Positions 31,801-43,222 of a stretch of 60,445 nt of DNA are shown piece by piece. Each line of letters opens with the position of its first letter. Positions within the stretch are counted from its first letter, which is position 1. Source of the DNA: Sphaerosporella brunnea (taxonomy: Eukaryota; Ascomycota; Pezizomycetes; Pezizales; Pyronemataceae); assembly GCA_008704415.1 (NCBI GenBank), contig VXIS01000298.1, positions 1 to 60,445 of the forward strand. The letters run 5' to 3'. A program made the translations under genes and the position numbers. The notes under the pieces are model-generated. The model had not been told where the DNA came from. It was given only the letters and a program-made list of their open reading frames with translations, and made no database searches.

Positions 31801-32190
31801 GTTTCGTGACTTGCAATCTGGCAGCTGGTATCTTTTTTAAACATACAGAATCGCTACCCACAGCGGATGCACGTCGCGCATCCCAATGCTGCCGGTGATG
31901 ATTTGCAAGCTGTCACTCTGGTGGTGGCGGCTGTGGGTAGTGGTGGTTGCAATTCCAGCTTGTGTGGTTGGCGGTTCGCTGACAACGGTAGTCACGGGCG
32001 GTCGTCGGGAATACACTGCCGAGGCGGTAATTTGACGGCGAGCGCATAGCCGGCACCCGCGCGTCATCACCCGCCAGCGATTGATCCTGTGCATCCAACG
32101 TCTGAAGTCGCCTTCGCGGCCACAACCGAGATCTCCGGAACCCTATACTCCACCAGATAGCGCTATGCTTTATGGTCGAGTAGATGGGGT
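31801..32190 (+). mobile_element. TIR family E, left-truncated copy
   Basis: The body (CGCGCATCCCAATGCTGCCGG onward) matches 35190-35706. The right end, read in reverse, is TACCCCATCTACTCGACCAT, the family E terminus. The left TIR is not found. Confidence 0.6.
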
Positions 32191-32771
32191 ATCTCGGCAT
32201 GCGGGCAGTACTGGAAGGTTATGGTTTGCGGCTTGCAGCAGCAAGGCCCAGAGAGGAGATCGACGTAGTGATGACTCTACTCAGAGCTAGTCGTTGTGGT
32301 GCCAGGTGCGCACGCTTGTTGGATACTTCCGCAAGCCATACCAGGACCGTGGCAACGGAAAGGAATACGACCAGCGCTAGCCGGGATAACACCGTGTTGG
32401 AAGCGGGTGCGAGGCAGATAGATCGATGTGTACAGCCGACGGTCGCCGAAGTTCTGTGGCCGCGGTGGTGCCGTTGTTTGATACGTAGGTTACCGTTTCT
32501 GCTCGTTCCAGATGACGGTTACCTTTTTCTTTGAGAGCCAATAACATAGCAACACTGGCGCGATGCATGACGGACTTGTCCAAGCCAGAATCAAGAGGGA
32601 TGTGGTGTAAAATGCGGAGATATATATAGCTTAGGTATGCCATGGTATAAAGAGTTGGCTTCAAAACTGTTGGGTGGCCATTGATCGAGTGCGCTCCAGT
32701 CCAGCCGGGTGCATCGTGAAGAGCACCTCAATTGAGGAGGCAAGCTGCACCGTCCAAGCGAGGTGCGCGAT
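32191..32771. other. No gene seen
   Basis: Spacer between family E and a family B-type end. Confidence 0.3.
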
Positions 32772-33350
32772 TAGTGATTGACACGAGCGGAGTCCCGAGC
32801 CAGAGCCGAGTCGATCCGGCCAAATTTTGAGCTCGAGCCGGGTCGAAGGATGGTAAGTCTGTCTAGAACCTAGAGCTGGGTATTCATTGCGTGGACGTAC
32901 CTAGTCGTAGCCATATCACCCATCTCAATCTACCAACTCCCCACCATGACCATCATCACACGTCTCATCTTGAGTAGCCGCGCCCCAGTACAATAAATCG
33001 AGCATGTCGACTGTCCGTGGTAGCAGTTGGTCCGGCCTCGATCCTGCAGGCGTCTGCGCCGAGTCCTGCTGACGCAGTGCACGATATGATGCCAGCGTTC
33101 GCCAAGAAAATGGCGTAGGTACGATACCTAAAGCTCCAAGAAATCGCGTTTCTTCCCGCTTTTATGAAGCATCTGGAAGCCGCAAACTCAGGGGGGGGGG
33201 GGCAGCGGAGCCTACCTGACATCGCCTTTCTCAATCAATCGAAAAATCATTGTTTTTCGGGAGCGGTCAGAGCCTGGATGACTTTGAATCGATTGTGGGG
33301 CCGAGGCGGATACAGAGTCCGACGTTTCGTGTACACCTGGAGACGTTACA
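32772..33350 (+). mobile_element. Family B-type element, copy paired with 16836
   Basis: It begins TAGTGATTGACACGAGCGGA and follows the order of blocks of 16836-17470. It contains a run of 12 G (33191-33202). The right end was not identified. Confidence 0.5.
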
Positions 33351-33731
33351 GAGATTCATTGGCACCACGACGCCTCGAAGAGCGTTCCGCTGCGGATGCT
33401 TTTCGTTGCGCCGGCACAGTCATCGCCGCTCTCAACTGCCCCGGCAGTCTGCGCCCCATCATCATGAATATCAACGCACCGCCACGTTCGGGTACCGATG
33501 TACCTGGGGGGCACCGTGGCGCTGGGCAGCCAAACGCGATATCAGCCATTGACATTTTGATCTGCGCATCATCGATGGCATCCGCGATGGCATGTCATGA
33601 CGTTATACAGCACGATTGAAACAAGCATCATATATCTCACACTTGTTCTGAACAGCAGGCCGCGTAGAACTGTGCTCGTGCTGTCTGCCGGCTCAAAAAG
33701 AGCAAAGTGGTACAGAGTGGTATTGAGTGAC

Positions 33732-34334
33732 CAGAGTTGTCAATAGTCCGGCCGGCCGCCAGGTCAAACGGGGCCCCACGGAGTGCCTCAGGTCCGGCAG
33801 GTGATGTGGCAGGCCCGACAGGTTCGGGCCGGCATAACAAAAAGCTGGATATCTGGTAGGTGCCGGCCGGTGCCCGGTACCAAAGACTTAAGGTTGGGTC
33901 AGTCAATGTGCCGAACGCGGGCCCACTAAAAGCGCTAATGGTTCGGTGGTCGTTGCGCCGCAGCTAAAGCGTCGATCGCAATCAAAAGACTGGTCGATCC
34001 ACGCCATAGAATGCCTCAAATCCTAGCGAGGGAAGATCTGATATATGGGGCGGGTTCTCAAATTCACCAGGTTGATCATCTGCTGAGTGACTTGGAACAG
34101 CGGGCGGCGGAGATGGAGGGGTAGCTGCAGTTCCTTCAGGTTGTTGAATCTGTATCTTGCGTTCATGTTTCTTTCCTTGATGTATGTGTAAGCAAAAAAC
34201 TACAGATGCCTGGCGGGCCCGCCGGGCGCCGGGCACTTGTGGGCCTGGCAGGTGCCCGTAGGCGGCTGGGTCTCGGTCCAAAAAGCCTGGTCCAAACGGG
34301 CCGTGATTTCAGAAGCCCGTTTCAATCAGTCCAC
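33732..34334 (+). mobile_element. MITE family A, right-truncated copy
   Basis: It starts CAGAGTTGTCAATAGTCCGG and matches the complete copy at 46521 nearly base for base in most blocks up to CCCGTTTCAATCAGTCC, where it stops. The last 60 bp or so, including the right TIR, are missing. Confidence 0.75.
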
Positions 34335-35109
34335 CACCCTATTGCAAAGAACAACGCAGGCTCCGGAACCATGGCTACTAAGACCTGGCTGCCCTCCAGC
34401 ACAGGGTCTGGCCGCTGCATGTACCCGCAGATGGGCATCGGCTCCAGCGGTGAGATTGGTGTTTTCGGTGTGGGGAGAGGCCTGATCGCGGCGATGAAAC
34501 ACTCCATGGCAGCAGCGATGTCTCAGTTTGCTTTGCAATATTGTAAGACATCGATACGAAGAGTGTTGACAGAGGTTGCGATTCTCCGTTCATGGACAGG
34601 TCGGCGTATGTCCAACGCTCTGACTGCACTCGGTCACTCCCCCACTACTCAATCGAGGGCGTGCGCACGTCAGCTATCAAGCGAGACTCCAATCAGGTCT
34701 CGCATCCCATGGATTGGCGCATCCCAGCCATCGGGACCTTGTGGGCAAAGCTGTTCAGAAAAGCAAGAGCGTCCACCTGGACGATCCGGGTATCTTCAGT
34801 CTTGTTGGGTACACACCAGGATCTTGCCACGGTCCTTTCATCATGTTGGCATCAAAACCACCTGTGCAAAAAGACGATCGCCAATACACTGGGAGCATCG
34901 CGCCGCCTACAGCACTTAACCGAGGGGAATATGTCAGCACTTTATGCATTGGAATAGACAACGCCTTCTACGGTGTCCCCCCGGTGGCTCCGGCCACTAC
35001 CCCATCCACCATACATGAAGCAGCACTTTCAGTCGGCCCCCATGTTGTCGAACACGGCCCAGCCACCACCTCAAAACCGCTGGGTTCCCAATCGTTTTGG
35101 ACAACAGAC
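34335..35109. other. No gene supported
   Basis: The 237-codon plus-strand ORF 34206-34919 begins inside the MITE and is not conserved with any other copy, so I consider it chance. A GGACATACGCCGACC motif on the minus strand near 34600 resembles the family B end at 27358. Confidence 0.35.
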
Positions 35110-35706
35110 CTACCTCATCTACTCGACTGTAACACATACCACTAGGTGGTGAAATATCGCGTTCCCGAAATCTCGCTTCTTAGCGACAACTTGAACATAT
35201 AAAATCGCCACCCACAATGGAAGTCGCGCACCCCAATACTGCCGGTGATATGCAAGTTGTTGCTCTGGTGGTTGCAGTAGTAAGTAGTGGTGGTTGCAAC
35301 TGCAGCTTGGGTGGTCGGCGGGAACGCTCGATATCGCTAGCTTGCACTTGCGCTCCAACCTGAGGGCGTTTTTCTCACGCCGCCCGCCGTGCTGGCCTGG
35401 AGTTTGATTGTGATTGCGGGTGAGGCCGCTCGCATCACGATATCCAAGCCGCATTTTCTGTCGCGTTCAGTGGTCGGCTGTTCGCAGCCCAAGGTTCGCC
35501 AGGCGCTGTGATGCGGTGGAGGATTGCACGCCGCGGCGCGGGCAATTGATGGTGAGCTCATAGCCGGCATCACCACCATCGTGGCCACCAGTGACTGATT
35601 CTGTGCGCCTGACGTCTGGATTCACCTTGTCTGTTGCAACCGAGATCTGGGGAACTCTATATTTCACCAAATAGTGATATGTGTTGCAGTCGCGTAGATG
35701 GGGTAG
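35110..35706. mobile_element. TIR family E, complete copy (597 bp)
   Basis: The left end CTACCTCATCTACTCGACTG and the right end in reverse complement (CTACCCCATCTACGCGACTG) begin inverted repeats of about 50 bp that continue through AACACATA-CACTA and GGTGAAATAT. It includes an insertion relative to 31801-32190. No target duplication was recognised, so the superfamily is unknown. Confidence 0.75.
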
Positions 35707-36574
35707 CATTCACCATTCGGCCAAGCACCCGAACCCCGCAGTAGCGCCGCCGTAAGCCAAACCAACACGCGACACGGCAAGTGCGAGTCCGCCACGCGGT
35801 GATGCACAACGCTTCGGCCTCGCGGCGGGGCTCACGCTCACCCTGAGGTTGCATGCGACCTCATATCCACTGATGTACCCGCTGCCCACACGCCTGGTTC
35901 GGGCTCATATGGCAAATGACGGTTCCGGGTTCGACACGCATATCCCGCTCCCGACGATCCACACGATCCGGACACGCAGTCGCAAGAGTAACATCCGCTG
36001 ACTGTCCGTTCTTCCGCCTCCATTTTGGTCGTCTCTGCTACGTCCGCCGCCTCCGTCAGCACCCCGGTATTACTTGGAGACGTCGACCCCGTTCGTCAAT
36101 GCATCAAATTCGTCAACAACCAGTAGGTCAATCACCAAGGGAAAGAACATGCGACGGCGCAGCACGCTATATGCATGATACGCTAGTTGTGCTGGCATGT
36201 CAAAAGGTCCATGGGGCTCATTGAAGGAGGATGGTCGTGTGCTTGAAAGCCCAACGAAGCTGCCGCCACCGTGGATGAGTCATATACCGATTGATCCGTT
36301 GTCCGCGTTGCCTGCGCGCGGTATCGACAAAATTGTAGACTCCAAGCGTTGGGCAAGCGGCGAACTCGTTGAGTTACAGCCCCCGTGGTGGCCCACGGCG
36401 ACAACCAACGCAAACCCGTGCGCATCGATATTGGAAATGGCAGAGGTGAGATTACCGCAGCCGATCACAGCGAAGCAAGAAAGAACGGGTCTAACTCGAG
36501 GTTATCTCCCCGGACCCATCTCTCGTCGATGGACACTCCTTTGTGCTCTCGACAACCCAAGCAGAGCATGCCTC
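35707..36574. other. No gene supported
   Basis: Overlapping ORFs on both strands, with none recognised. Confidence 0.3.
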
Positions 36575-37156
36575 AAAGCCAATATATCTCCGAGAGATCT
36601 GATGCGGAATCGAAGCCTTCTAGCTCAGCTTGCGGTTCTGTGTCTATGCCCTCGGCGTCGCCCTTGTCATGATGCTCCTGGTCATCACCACAGCCACCAT
36701 CATCGCAGTCTCTCCGGCTGGCGTTGGTCAGATTGGGAATAACCCGTGCGGTGACCTGCCACGGAACCCTGGACATGACCCTCGCTCTCTCCCGCATCCT
36801 CATTCTCGCTACCGAAAGCATCTTCAACCGCTGTCTATCCTCGGCGGCGTCCCTGCTGCCTTTCATAATACTATTCATGCCGTGACGTGCGCGGCCATCG
36901 AGGCTCTTGTGATTGAGCCAGCTTTTGGGCAGTACAGCTGCGGTGATGGAATTCCACGGAATGCTCTCGATCAACCCTCCTTGGGCCCGCGCATTTCATC
37001 TTCGCCCCGCCAACAGGATGTCTTCCCCTACATCGCGAGCGGTAATAAATGGCTCGAGCAGGGGTCAGCTTGGCTTGCCAAAATGTCAGGCTCCACTCGG
37101 CTCTGCTCTAGGCTTCAGCTTCTAGCTCGAGCTGGTTCGGCTTATCTGCATCACTA
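36575..37156 (-). mobile_element. Family B element with acidic-tail coding remnant (copy 3, inverted)
   Basis: The element end at 37149-37156 (CATCACTA, i.e. TAGTGATG on the minus strand) is followed inward by the GAGC-rich arm. The minus-strand ORF 36974-36573 ends in ELEGFDSASDLSEIYWL, the same acidic tail as copy 1, and begins IESIPWNSITAAVLPKSW. Sequence between the arm and the ORF matches 48990-49060. The far end is not identified. Confidence 0.5.
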
Positions 37157-38279
37157 CCTAGGGCTTCTGCGGTGCACGAACAGTGTAATTGTTTTTAAGC
37201 TGGTCATGTCATGAATATGAAACCATCCCTCTCCGGCGCAAAACCTAAACGACTCGTCACAATGTTCCGAAATCTACCTATTTGTTCATTTGTTTTCTGC
37301 GAGGAGCATCTACATTCGAAGCAAGACGTCTGTAACCTCACTTAGGGTTAGCGTGCCGAGCATAGCAAGCTCCTCGCCCGAAGTACCGAAGATCACAAAC
37401 ACCATCGCAACTTGGCGCTCCTGCACCTAACCCAGCCAGGTTTCCGGCCAGGTGCGTCACTACACGAACACTTCACCGCGTTGCTGTTGGCTGCTTCAGC
37501 CGCGTTGCCAGTGGGGAACCGGTTCAGGGTTGATCCCTTGAGCCCTGCACTGAAGGATATGCAAAACTACGCAGACGGCGTTGGGACCTGGACACTATAT
37601 CCGCACAAAAGGACACTTGTTTATTATTGGCACTGCCGCACACTTTCGTGAACACCATCAACTCAGAATCTCTGCTGCTTAATATTCCGGGGTCCCATTA
37701 TTGCCCATGACATGACAACCGTCTTCGTTTCGTGATACTTTCAGGTGTTTAATCACGCCACGTGGTTCTAGCAGCCACCGGATCCAAGCACAGCGGCTTG
37801 GATGTAGGAAGACAACACGCAAACGAACACGTCCAAGAAGCCCATCGACGTCGCTCAAAGCTGAAGAAGTGCTTGCACGCCCGAGTAGCGCAACACATCC
37901 AGCGCTGCAATGACCCGATTTTTCTTTTCCAAGCGCGGCGGCTGTGTTGCGCATGAATGATTGTCAGTGAAGCCTCGATGAAAATCGTCCGAGCCCGCTT
38001 GCCTGTATGGAAGGCCCGGGGCATTGTTGTTCGGCTGCAAATATCACGTTTCCATATTTACCCGTCTATAACCATTCAATCGAGGCCCGATGCAAGCACA
38101 GTTTTAGCCTTGAACACGAGTTGTTGCAACCCCATTTGTTGCGAAAGCGACTGATGAAGCAATCATCATAAAAGGCCACAAACGCACCCGGAAGTGCGAT
38201 GACAAAGAGCTCAACATGACCCGAACCTCTACTGAGGGGACGGGATGAAAAACGCGGCCTCTGACACCTCACCTATACG
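37157..38279. repeat. Intergenic; contains dispersed repeat V copy 2 at 37967-38085
   Basis: 37967-38085 is the inverted partner of 10520-10625. No gene was supported in the rest. Confidence 0.45.
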
Positions 38280-38284
38280 TGCAT

Positions 38285-38808
38285 TGAATCGGTGGCGCTG
38301 CAGCGAGCGCAAACGCGATGAATGCGGGAGCACAAGATCACCTATTGCTCAACTTACGAGGCAAGTCAGCATCTTTTCAAGGATCATCGTGTCGGAAAGG
38401 ACCGCCATATTACTATCCTGGAGGAGCGTGTCGTTGCAAAGGAAGGAACGGGCACTAAATCTTTGAGAATTTATAAGCCCCATACGCGAGGGGCTCGCTG
38501 GTGGGCGTGTGAGTTTCTCACATGCTGAGCACCCGAAATCCGAGAAATTCTGCGGTTTGCTGAATTCACGGGCGGACAATTTGCTGCTGGCACGCAACAC
38601 CATATATGACTGGATGAACAATATGTGTGAAGAGGCTCAGGATCCCGTTCTTGCCAGACTCAAGGACTCACCCTTGCGCATGAATTGCAGCTTTGATATT
38701 TGGACGTCGTCGAACAATAAGCCAATTCCCGGCATCGTTCAGAATAAATACAACTATTTGCGGCTGGCGTTGGAGATTCAGTCGGTGATTTCATTGTGGG
38801 ATGTATAA
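38285..38808 (+). pseudogene. hAT transposase N-terminal half (BED finger to first Asp block)
   Basis: At 38290-38400 WRCSE and ITYCSTYEASQHLFKDHR look like a broken BED-type finger. At 38509-38808 a 99-codon frame reads ...NNMCEEAQDPVLARLKDSPLRMNCSFDIWTSSNNKPIPGIVQ, which matches the hAT block 'I..SFD.WTS.N....L.I' around the first catalytic Asp. Nothing of the later catalytic or dimerisation regions follows, so this is a fragment. Confidence 0.65.
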
Positions 38809-39960
38809 CGGTCGGCCCTAGCGATCAAGGGGACTTTGATTACTTTCGTTTATTTGTTGGTTGGCCATTTCGGCGCGGATTCAATTCGCTGTGCCTCTTT
38901 TGCCTATGCGAAAGCCGGCTGGTTCAAATGTAGCCGAAACAGCCGTGCGGGCTTTTTGATCAGCCCGACGCTCCCCGACGTAGCCACATGGGCCGGCAGG
39001 CTACTGACAACACTGAACTTTGCTCGCATGATATCAACCACCATCCGACTGTGGAATAAACCCGAAGTCGTCACGGTGCAGTTAGCCCCCTCCCACGAAC
39101 TCTGCTGCACAATGTGAACCGCGCAGGGGGAACAAATCCCTGCGTTGACTTACAACAGACATTGAAAACCCGAGAACGGGGAGCCGCTGAGAGGTTGGGC
39201 TGTACTGACACGCAAGATAACTGCAATGAGTGGAGTTATAAACGGCCAGTATTGCGACTGTGATGCCGACGTGATTTGTAAAAACCTTTGGTGTATACCG
39301 GATGATAATCTTGAGTCGGCGGAATAAAGTACAGGACTGCGGAATGTGGGGTTCTCAACGCAGTCTCCCTCGCTTGGAGTAGAGCTTAACGGTGTGGCCA
39401 GGCCTAGTTTGCGAATACTTTTGCTCAAGCCAGAAAGAACAGAGTGTACGGGTCCTTAAGCATGGGCGCATGGGTATACAAGCGCACGCTCATGCATCCG
39501 TGCGTGTGCAATCAAGGTTATGTGTTTGTCCAAACGCATACCGCCAAAGTTCGCCTGCTTGATTGCGTCAGTATATCGTTGAGTTGCTGAGTGCTAGTCA
39601 CAGGTATTGCCCCAGCGATGCCGGTCCTTGCTGGATCCGATTTCGAGTTGACGTTGACAGTACGACCGGCGGTCATGACAGATGACACAATGTCCATATA
39701 CCTTTCAGCGGTCGTGTGAATTTGCGCCAGACCTGGCTGTGGTGGACCGTCCAGAGGTGGTTCGGGTAAATGGTAAAGCCGTCTGTTGAAGGAACGGCAA
39801 AGTGGCATCCGAAGCGAAAGGCGGACGGCATCGGCGCTATGAAAGGCTCTTTGAATTCGTCTGGCGGTTGGTCAAAAGCGTATACAACAAATACAACTAC
39901 ACGAGAGGACGTCATGGTTAAAACAAACAAAAAGAACGTCCAAAGCACTCGCTTTTAGAA
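38809..39960. other. No gene supported
   Basis: Medium-size ORFs on both strands without recognised motifs. The minus-strand frame 39808-39518 (VMTAGRTVNVNSKSDPARTG) is protein-like but unassigned. Confidence 0.3.
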
Positions 39961-39984
39961 AACCAGCCCCGTTCCCATATGTCG

Positions 39985-40070
39985 CCCAGGGCTCGAACCA
40001 TCACCTTCTGCGAAGCCCGACCTATGCGCTGCAAGTGCCTTCAACACACTGCTCATTCTATGATTCATAC
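39985..40070 (-). ncRNA. tRNA-like relic (possible SINE head)
   Basis: On the minus strand, GGTTCGAGCCC (39999-39989) is a good B box / T-loop, preceded by a CTTC-GCA-GAAG variable-arm stem and a D-arm-like TGAGCAGTGTGTTGAAGGC (40055-40037). The T-stem pairs poorly and no acceptor stem is evident, so it is decayed. Confidence 0.3.
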
Positions 40071-41219
40071 ATTATCCGAGACCTTCAGTCATTGACTGGG
40101 AGTTTTGCACCACTGAAACCGCGCTCTGCTTTAGACGACGAAGGGGGCATGAATAGAATGTCAAGTGCCATCCTTCAGAGGTCAGGACAAGCGTCACTGC
40201 TTCGGATTCAGCAGGGCTTCATTTGGGCCCATCGCGGCCATTTGGGATCGCCGAGAAGTTTGACTGGACTGCGCCCTCGGGCTTCCAGTGGTGGCGAAGA
40301 AGAAACGGTTTGAGATGTTTCAGAAAGGACTCCTTCTAGAATCTTCGGAGGCCAGTTCGTGCAGTTTTTAATACAGCCACCTTCAAGGTGGCTGGCAGGT
40401 TGTGCCTTCCACTTGGAAAGATTAGTCATACTCAAGTGCAGTGGAGGCTGTTCCACTCTTCGTTCTGTCTTTACACACACCATTGAAATCACAATTAGCC
40501 CCTGCATCTTCTACTATACCCGGGTTGAAGCTCTTCACTGCTTGCAGTCAGTGGTCTTGCAGCCCGGGCCATTCATTCAGTCGCGTTTTCTTGAACACTG
40601 GGGGTATTCTGTGTTGACCATAGGTTTTACGCAGCGGACTTATCAGAAACGTCAGTGGATGTGATATATTGAAGGTACGGAGCTAAGCGTGCAGTTACTG
40701 CACTTAAGGGACCGCTAGCTCCCAACCTTGATCTTTCTTCATCGCAAACAAACCCTAGCACCGCAGTTCATGTTATGTAATGACGCACACTCCATAACTA
40801 AACACTCCCCCTATTCGGACATGAACTGCATATCTCCAATTCCTCCTGTTTCCTCCTATCCTCTTGGAGCCCTCAGGCCCATCGCTTTCAGGAGCGGCGG
40901 AGGCAACGTTTTGAACGTCATCCGGCATCATCGCCGGCTGACAACCGCACGTTCGGTCAAGCCATGGGTCAGTTGCCCCTGACGTGTAACATGCTCAAAC
41001 TAAAATCACTGTTTTCGATCTGAACACGCAGAGCATCGTATCGAATCCTTAAGGGGTTTGCGCCTGCCGTATTATCACCGCGGACCGTGACGGTCCCTTC
41101 CCATTTTCTTTTCCGATTTCGTGCATGACGTCCCTGAGCCAGCCTGACTGTCGATAAGCGCTATCCATCCCTATGAGTTTGTCCTCCATAGTGCTGTGGG
41201 CGACCAGTCATTATTTGTT
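40071..41219. other. No gene supported
   Basis: Nothing recognised. Confidence 0.35.
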
Positions 41220-42180
41220 CGATTTCTACATGCAGGGGGCTCCATTCAGGAAAACGAGCCATCCAGACGTACAACGGGCGCCGTCCAAATCTCCAGCTTG
41301 ATCTGCATCTGAAGACGTGACAATGGTGTCCATTAGGAATGGTTGAAGCTCTTCGACAACTGTTAGTTCGTAGTTTCGCGTCCCACTGAGATATCGCAAC
41401 ACCTGTTTAACAGCTCCTCCGTGTTCCATTGACGGGTTCGATGTGTATCGTCCCAGCATTCTCACGGTGTATGCGATGTCCGGTCTGCTTCCAATGGCCG
41501 CATATTGGAGGCTTCCAATTGCCTGTCAATATAGGTTCTGATTGCATGCTTCTTCGTCGTCGTTTCGTTCGTGGGGTCGCCAGTTGCTCTGCATTGGTAA
41601 CATCTTCCTCGAACTGTCCTCCACCCCAAATCTGGTCAGGTCTTTCGTTATATGCGGTGCCTGCGATATCCAGATGCAACTGTTTGAGCGATCTCTCTGA
41701 ATGACCAATCTGACATAGGTGAATGTCGGCTCCCCTATCACTCCCCCTTTCGCCTGGAATCGTTTCCTGAATTCCTCGCAAAGTATCACCAATCGGTGGT
41801 GCGGCGTTGCGATTAATATGTCATCGACGTGGAAGTTTAGCAAGCCGTCGTCAAGCTTGTTGACGATGAATTGGCTCACATCGTTAAACCAGCAGCGTTT
41901 CAATCAAGGACTGACTTTTTCAGCAGGACTATTGGCCGTCCCTTGCCAACGGATCGTCGTTCCATTCCGCTTTCGGAGGCTTCAAATACACTTCCTCCTT
42001 CAACGTTGCGCACGGATAGGAAGTCGGGACGTCAAATACGGCCGGTTCCAGGTCTTCGGTTGCAGTCAGACTCAGAGTCAGTCGGACGCTTTCGGTGTCA
42101 ATAACTGGGGATGCGATTTTGTCGTGGCCGTTAAGTGTGTGCAAGAGGCCGCGAGCTTCCAAACGCACTTTATATTTCTC
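41220..42180 (-). pseudogene. Ty1/copia reverse transcriptase and RNase H relic
   Basis: Three minus-strand blocks in order. 42168-41929: SPVIDTESVRLTLSLTATED, then FDVPTSYPCATLKEEVYLKPP, the start of copia RT ('...D...AFL...L.EEVY..PP'). 41903-41526: NKLDDGLLNFHVDDILIATP (the YVDD box as HVDD) and PTFTYVRLVI. 41465-41226: MRMLGRYTSNPSMEHGGAVKQVLRYLSGTRNYEL and SSDADQAGDLDGARCTSGWL, the copia RNase H region with 'SDADWAGD' changed at Trp. Frame breaks separate the blocks. No LTR is identified. Confidence 0.8.
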
Positions 42181-42399
42181 AATTGATCCATGGGCGTTTC
42201 CTTGACTACAATTACCCCGGCTCCACCCCCTCCCAACTCCAAAACCTCAACTTCACCCGGACAACTTCACGGGTGTCAGTCAACCAACAGCCAGCGCTCA
42301 GCGCACGTATGGAAGAAGATGCAACGCGAGCATTCACCAAAGAGCTCAGTGGACGTTGGGCAAGGAGCTGCATTTCTCACCGGTGTTGACCTCACTCTA

Positions 42400-43222
42400 A
42401 TGGCTATAGATACGTTGCATGCTGCCGCTCGGGCGTGGACGCTCAGTGGACAGGCAACTTATCAGGCAAGCGATGCAAAAACAAGGGCGGAGCAAGTGCC
42501 GATAATAAGAGGCCTATGGAACTGGTCCGGTGCTGCCATTGCCACAAGACGTGGGGTCCATATCGCTGCACCTATACAGCCACCACCGGTTTTGAGCGAC
42601 CCATCGAGACGAAACACCGCAAAATCCCCTTCAACGAAGCTTCCGAAAAGAAGATGATAGAAGAACTCCGCAACCGACCAGCTAGAGATACCGGTGGAAG
42701 CCCTGCAGACCATAGCAACACACCTTGGACAAATGCCACCCAAGGAAGTTTCGGTAGGCCAGCAGGAGAGCGGTTTTCAGCAAGCAAGTGTCGGCAGCTG
42801 CTAGTAGAATTCATCGTTGAATCAGGCTCAGCTTGTCCAATTGTGGATTATCCATCGTTTCACCGAGGCGGCGAACGAACCAGGGCCATCTGGTGAAACT
42901 CTACACACCGCTCAGAGTGACCATGATGCAGCGGAGGGTTTTCAACTGGTCGTTGAAGCTTCGCTGAACTCCTCTTCGGTTCTCTCGGACTTATCCGATC
43001 GATCTGGGATTGATCTGCGCACTTTATACTGTCATGGATAATTTACATTGCCCTGCAACAGCTCCCGCGTGCGTCAAAATGTGGTTCTATATATGGTGGG
43101 CTCGAACTTTAGCTGGAGCTCATGCTGCCCCGGCTCGGGCTCGCGAGTCGAGCGTCAAAATTGCATGAGCGGACTCGAGTCTACCCCGAGCTCGACTCGA
43201 CTCCGCTCGTGCGCAACACTAG
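42400..43222 (+). pseudogene. hAT element remnant: BED finger, N-terminal domain and acidic tail
   Basis: The 42435-42896 frame has a zinc-finger segment CCHCHKTWGPYRCTYTATTG...KHRK, then FNEASEKKMIEEL, then SKCRQLLVEFIVESGSACPIVDYPSF, the conserved helix before the hAT catalytic core ('F...L..WI...LPF..VE...F'). The catalytic region is missing. The next frame (42897-43041) ends in SSVLSDLSDRSGIDLRTLYCHG, similar to the acidic tails of family B remnants. The plus strand then enters a GAGC-rich arm ending GCTCGTGCGCAACACTAG at 43222 (CTAGTGTTGCGCACGAGC in reverse), probably the element's right TIR. I infer an internally deleted hAT. Confidence 0.6.

Noticed and set aside
34206..34919. 237-codon plus-strand ORF
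   Set aside because: It begins inside MITE family A and runs into unrelated sequence. No domain, and the MITE part is not coding in other copies.
38990..39025. GGCCGGCAGGCTACTGACAACACTG, similar to the right end of family A
   Set aside because: Too diverged and no matching body. A related string near 10785 is equally weak.
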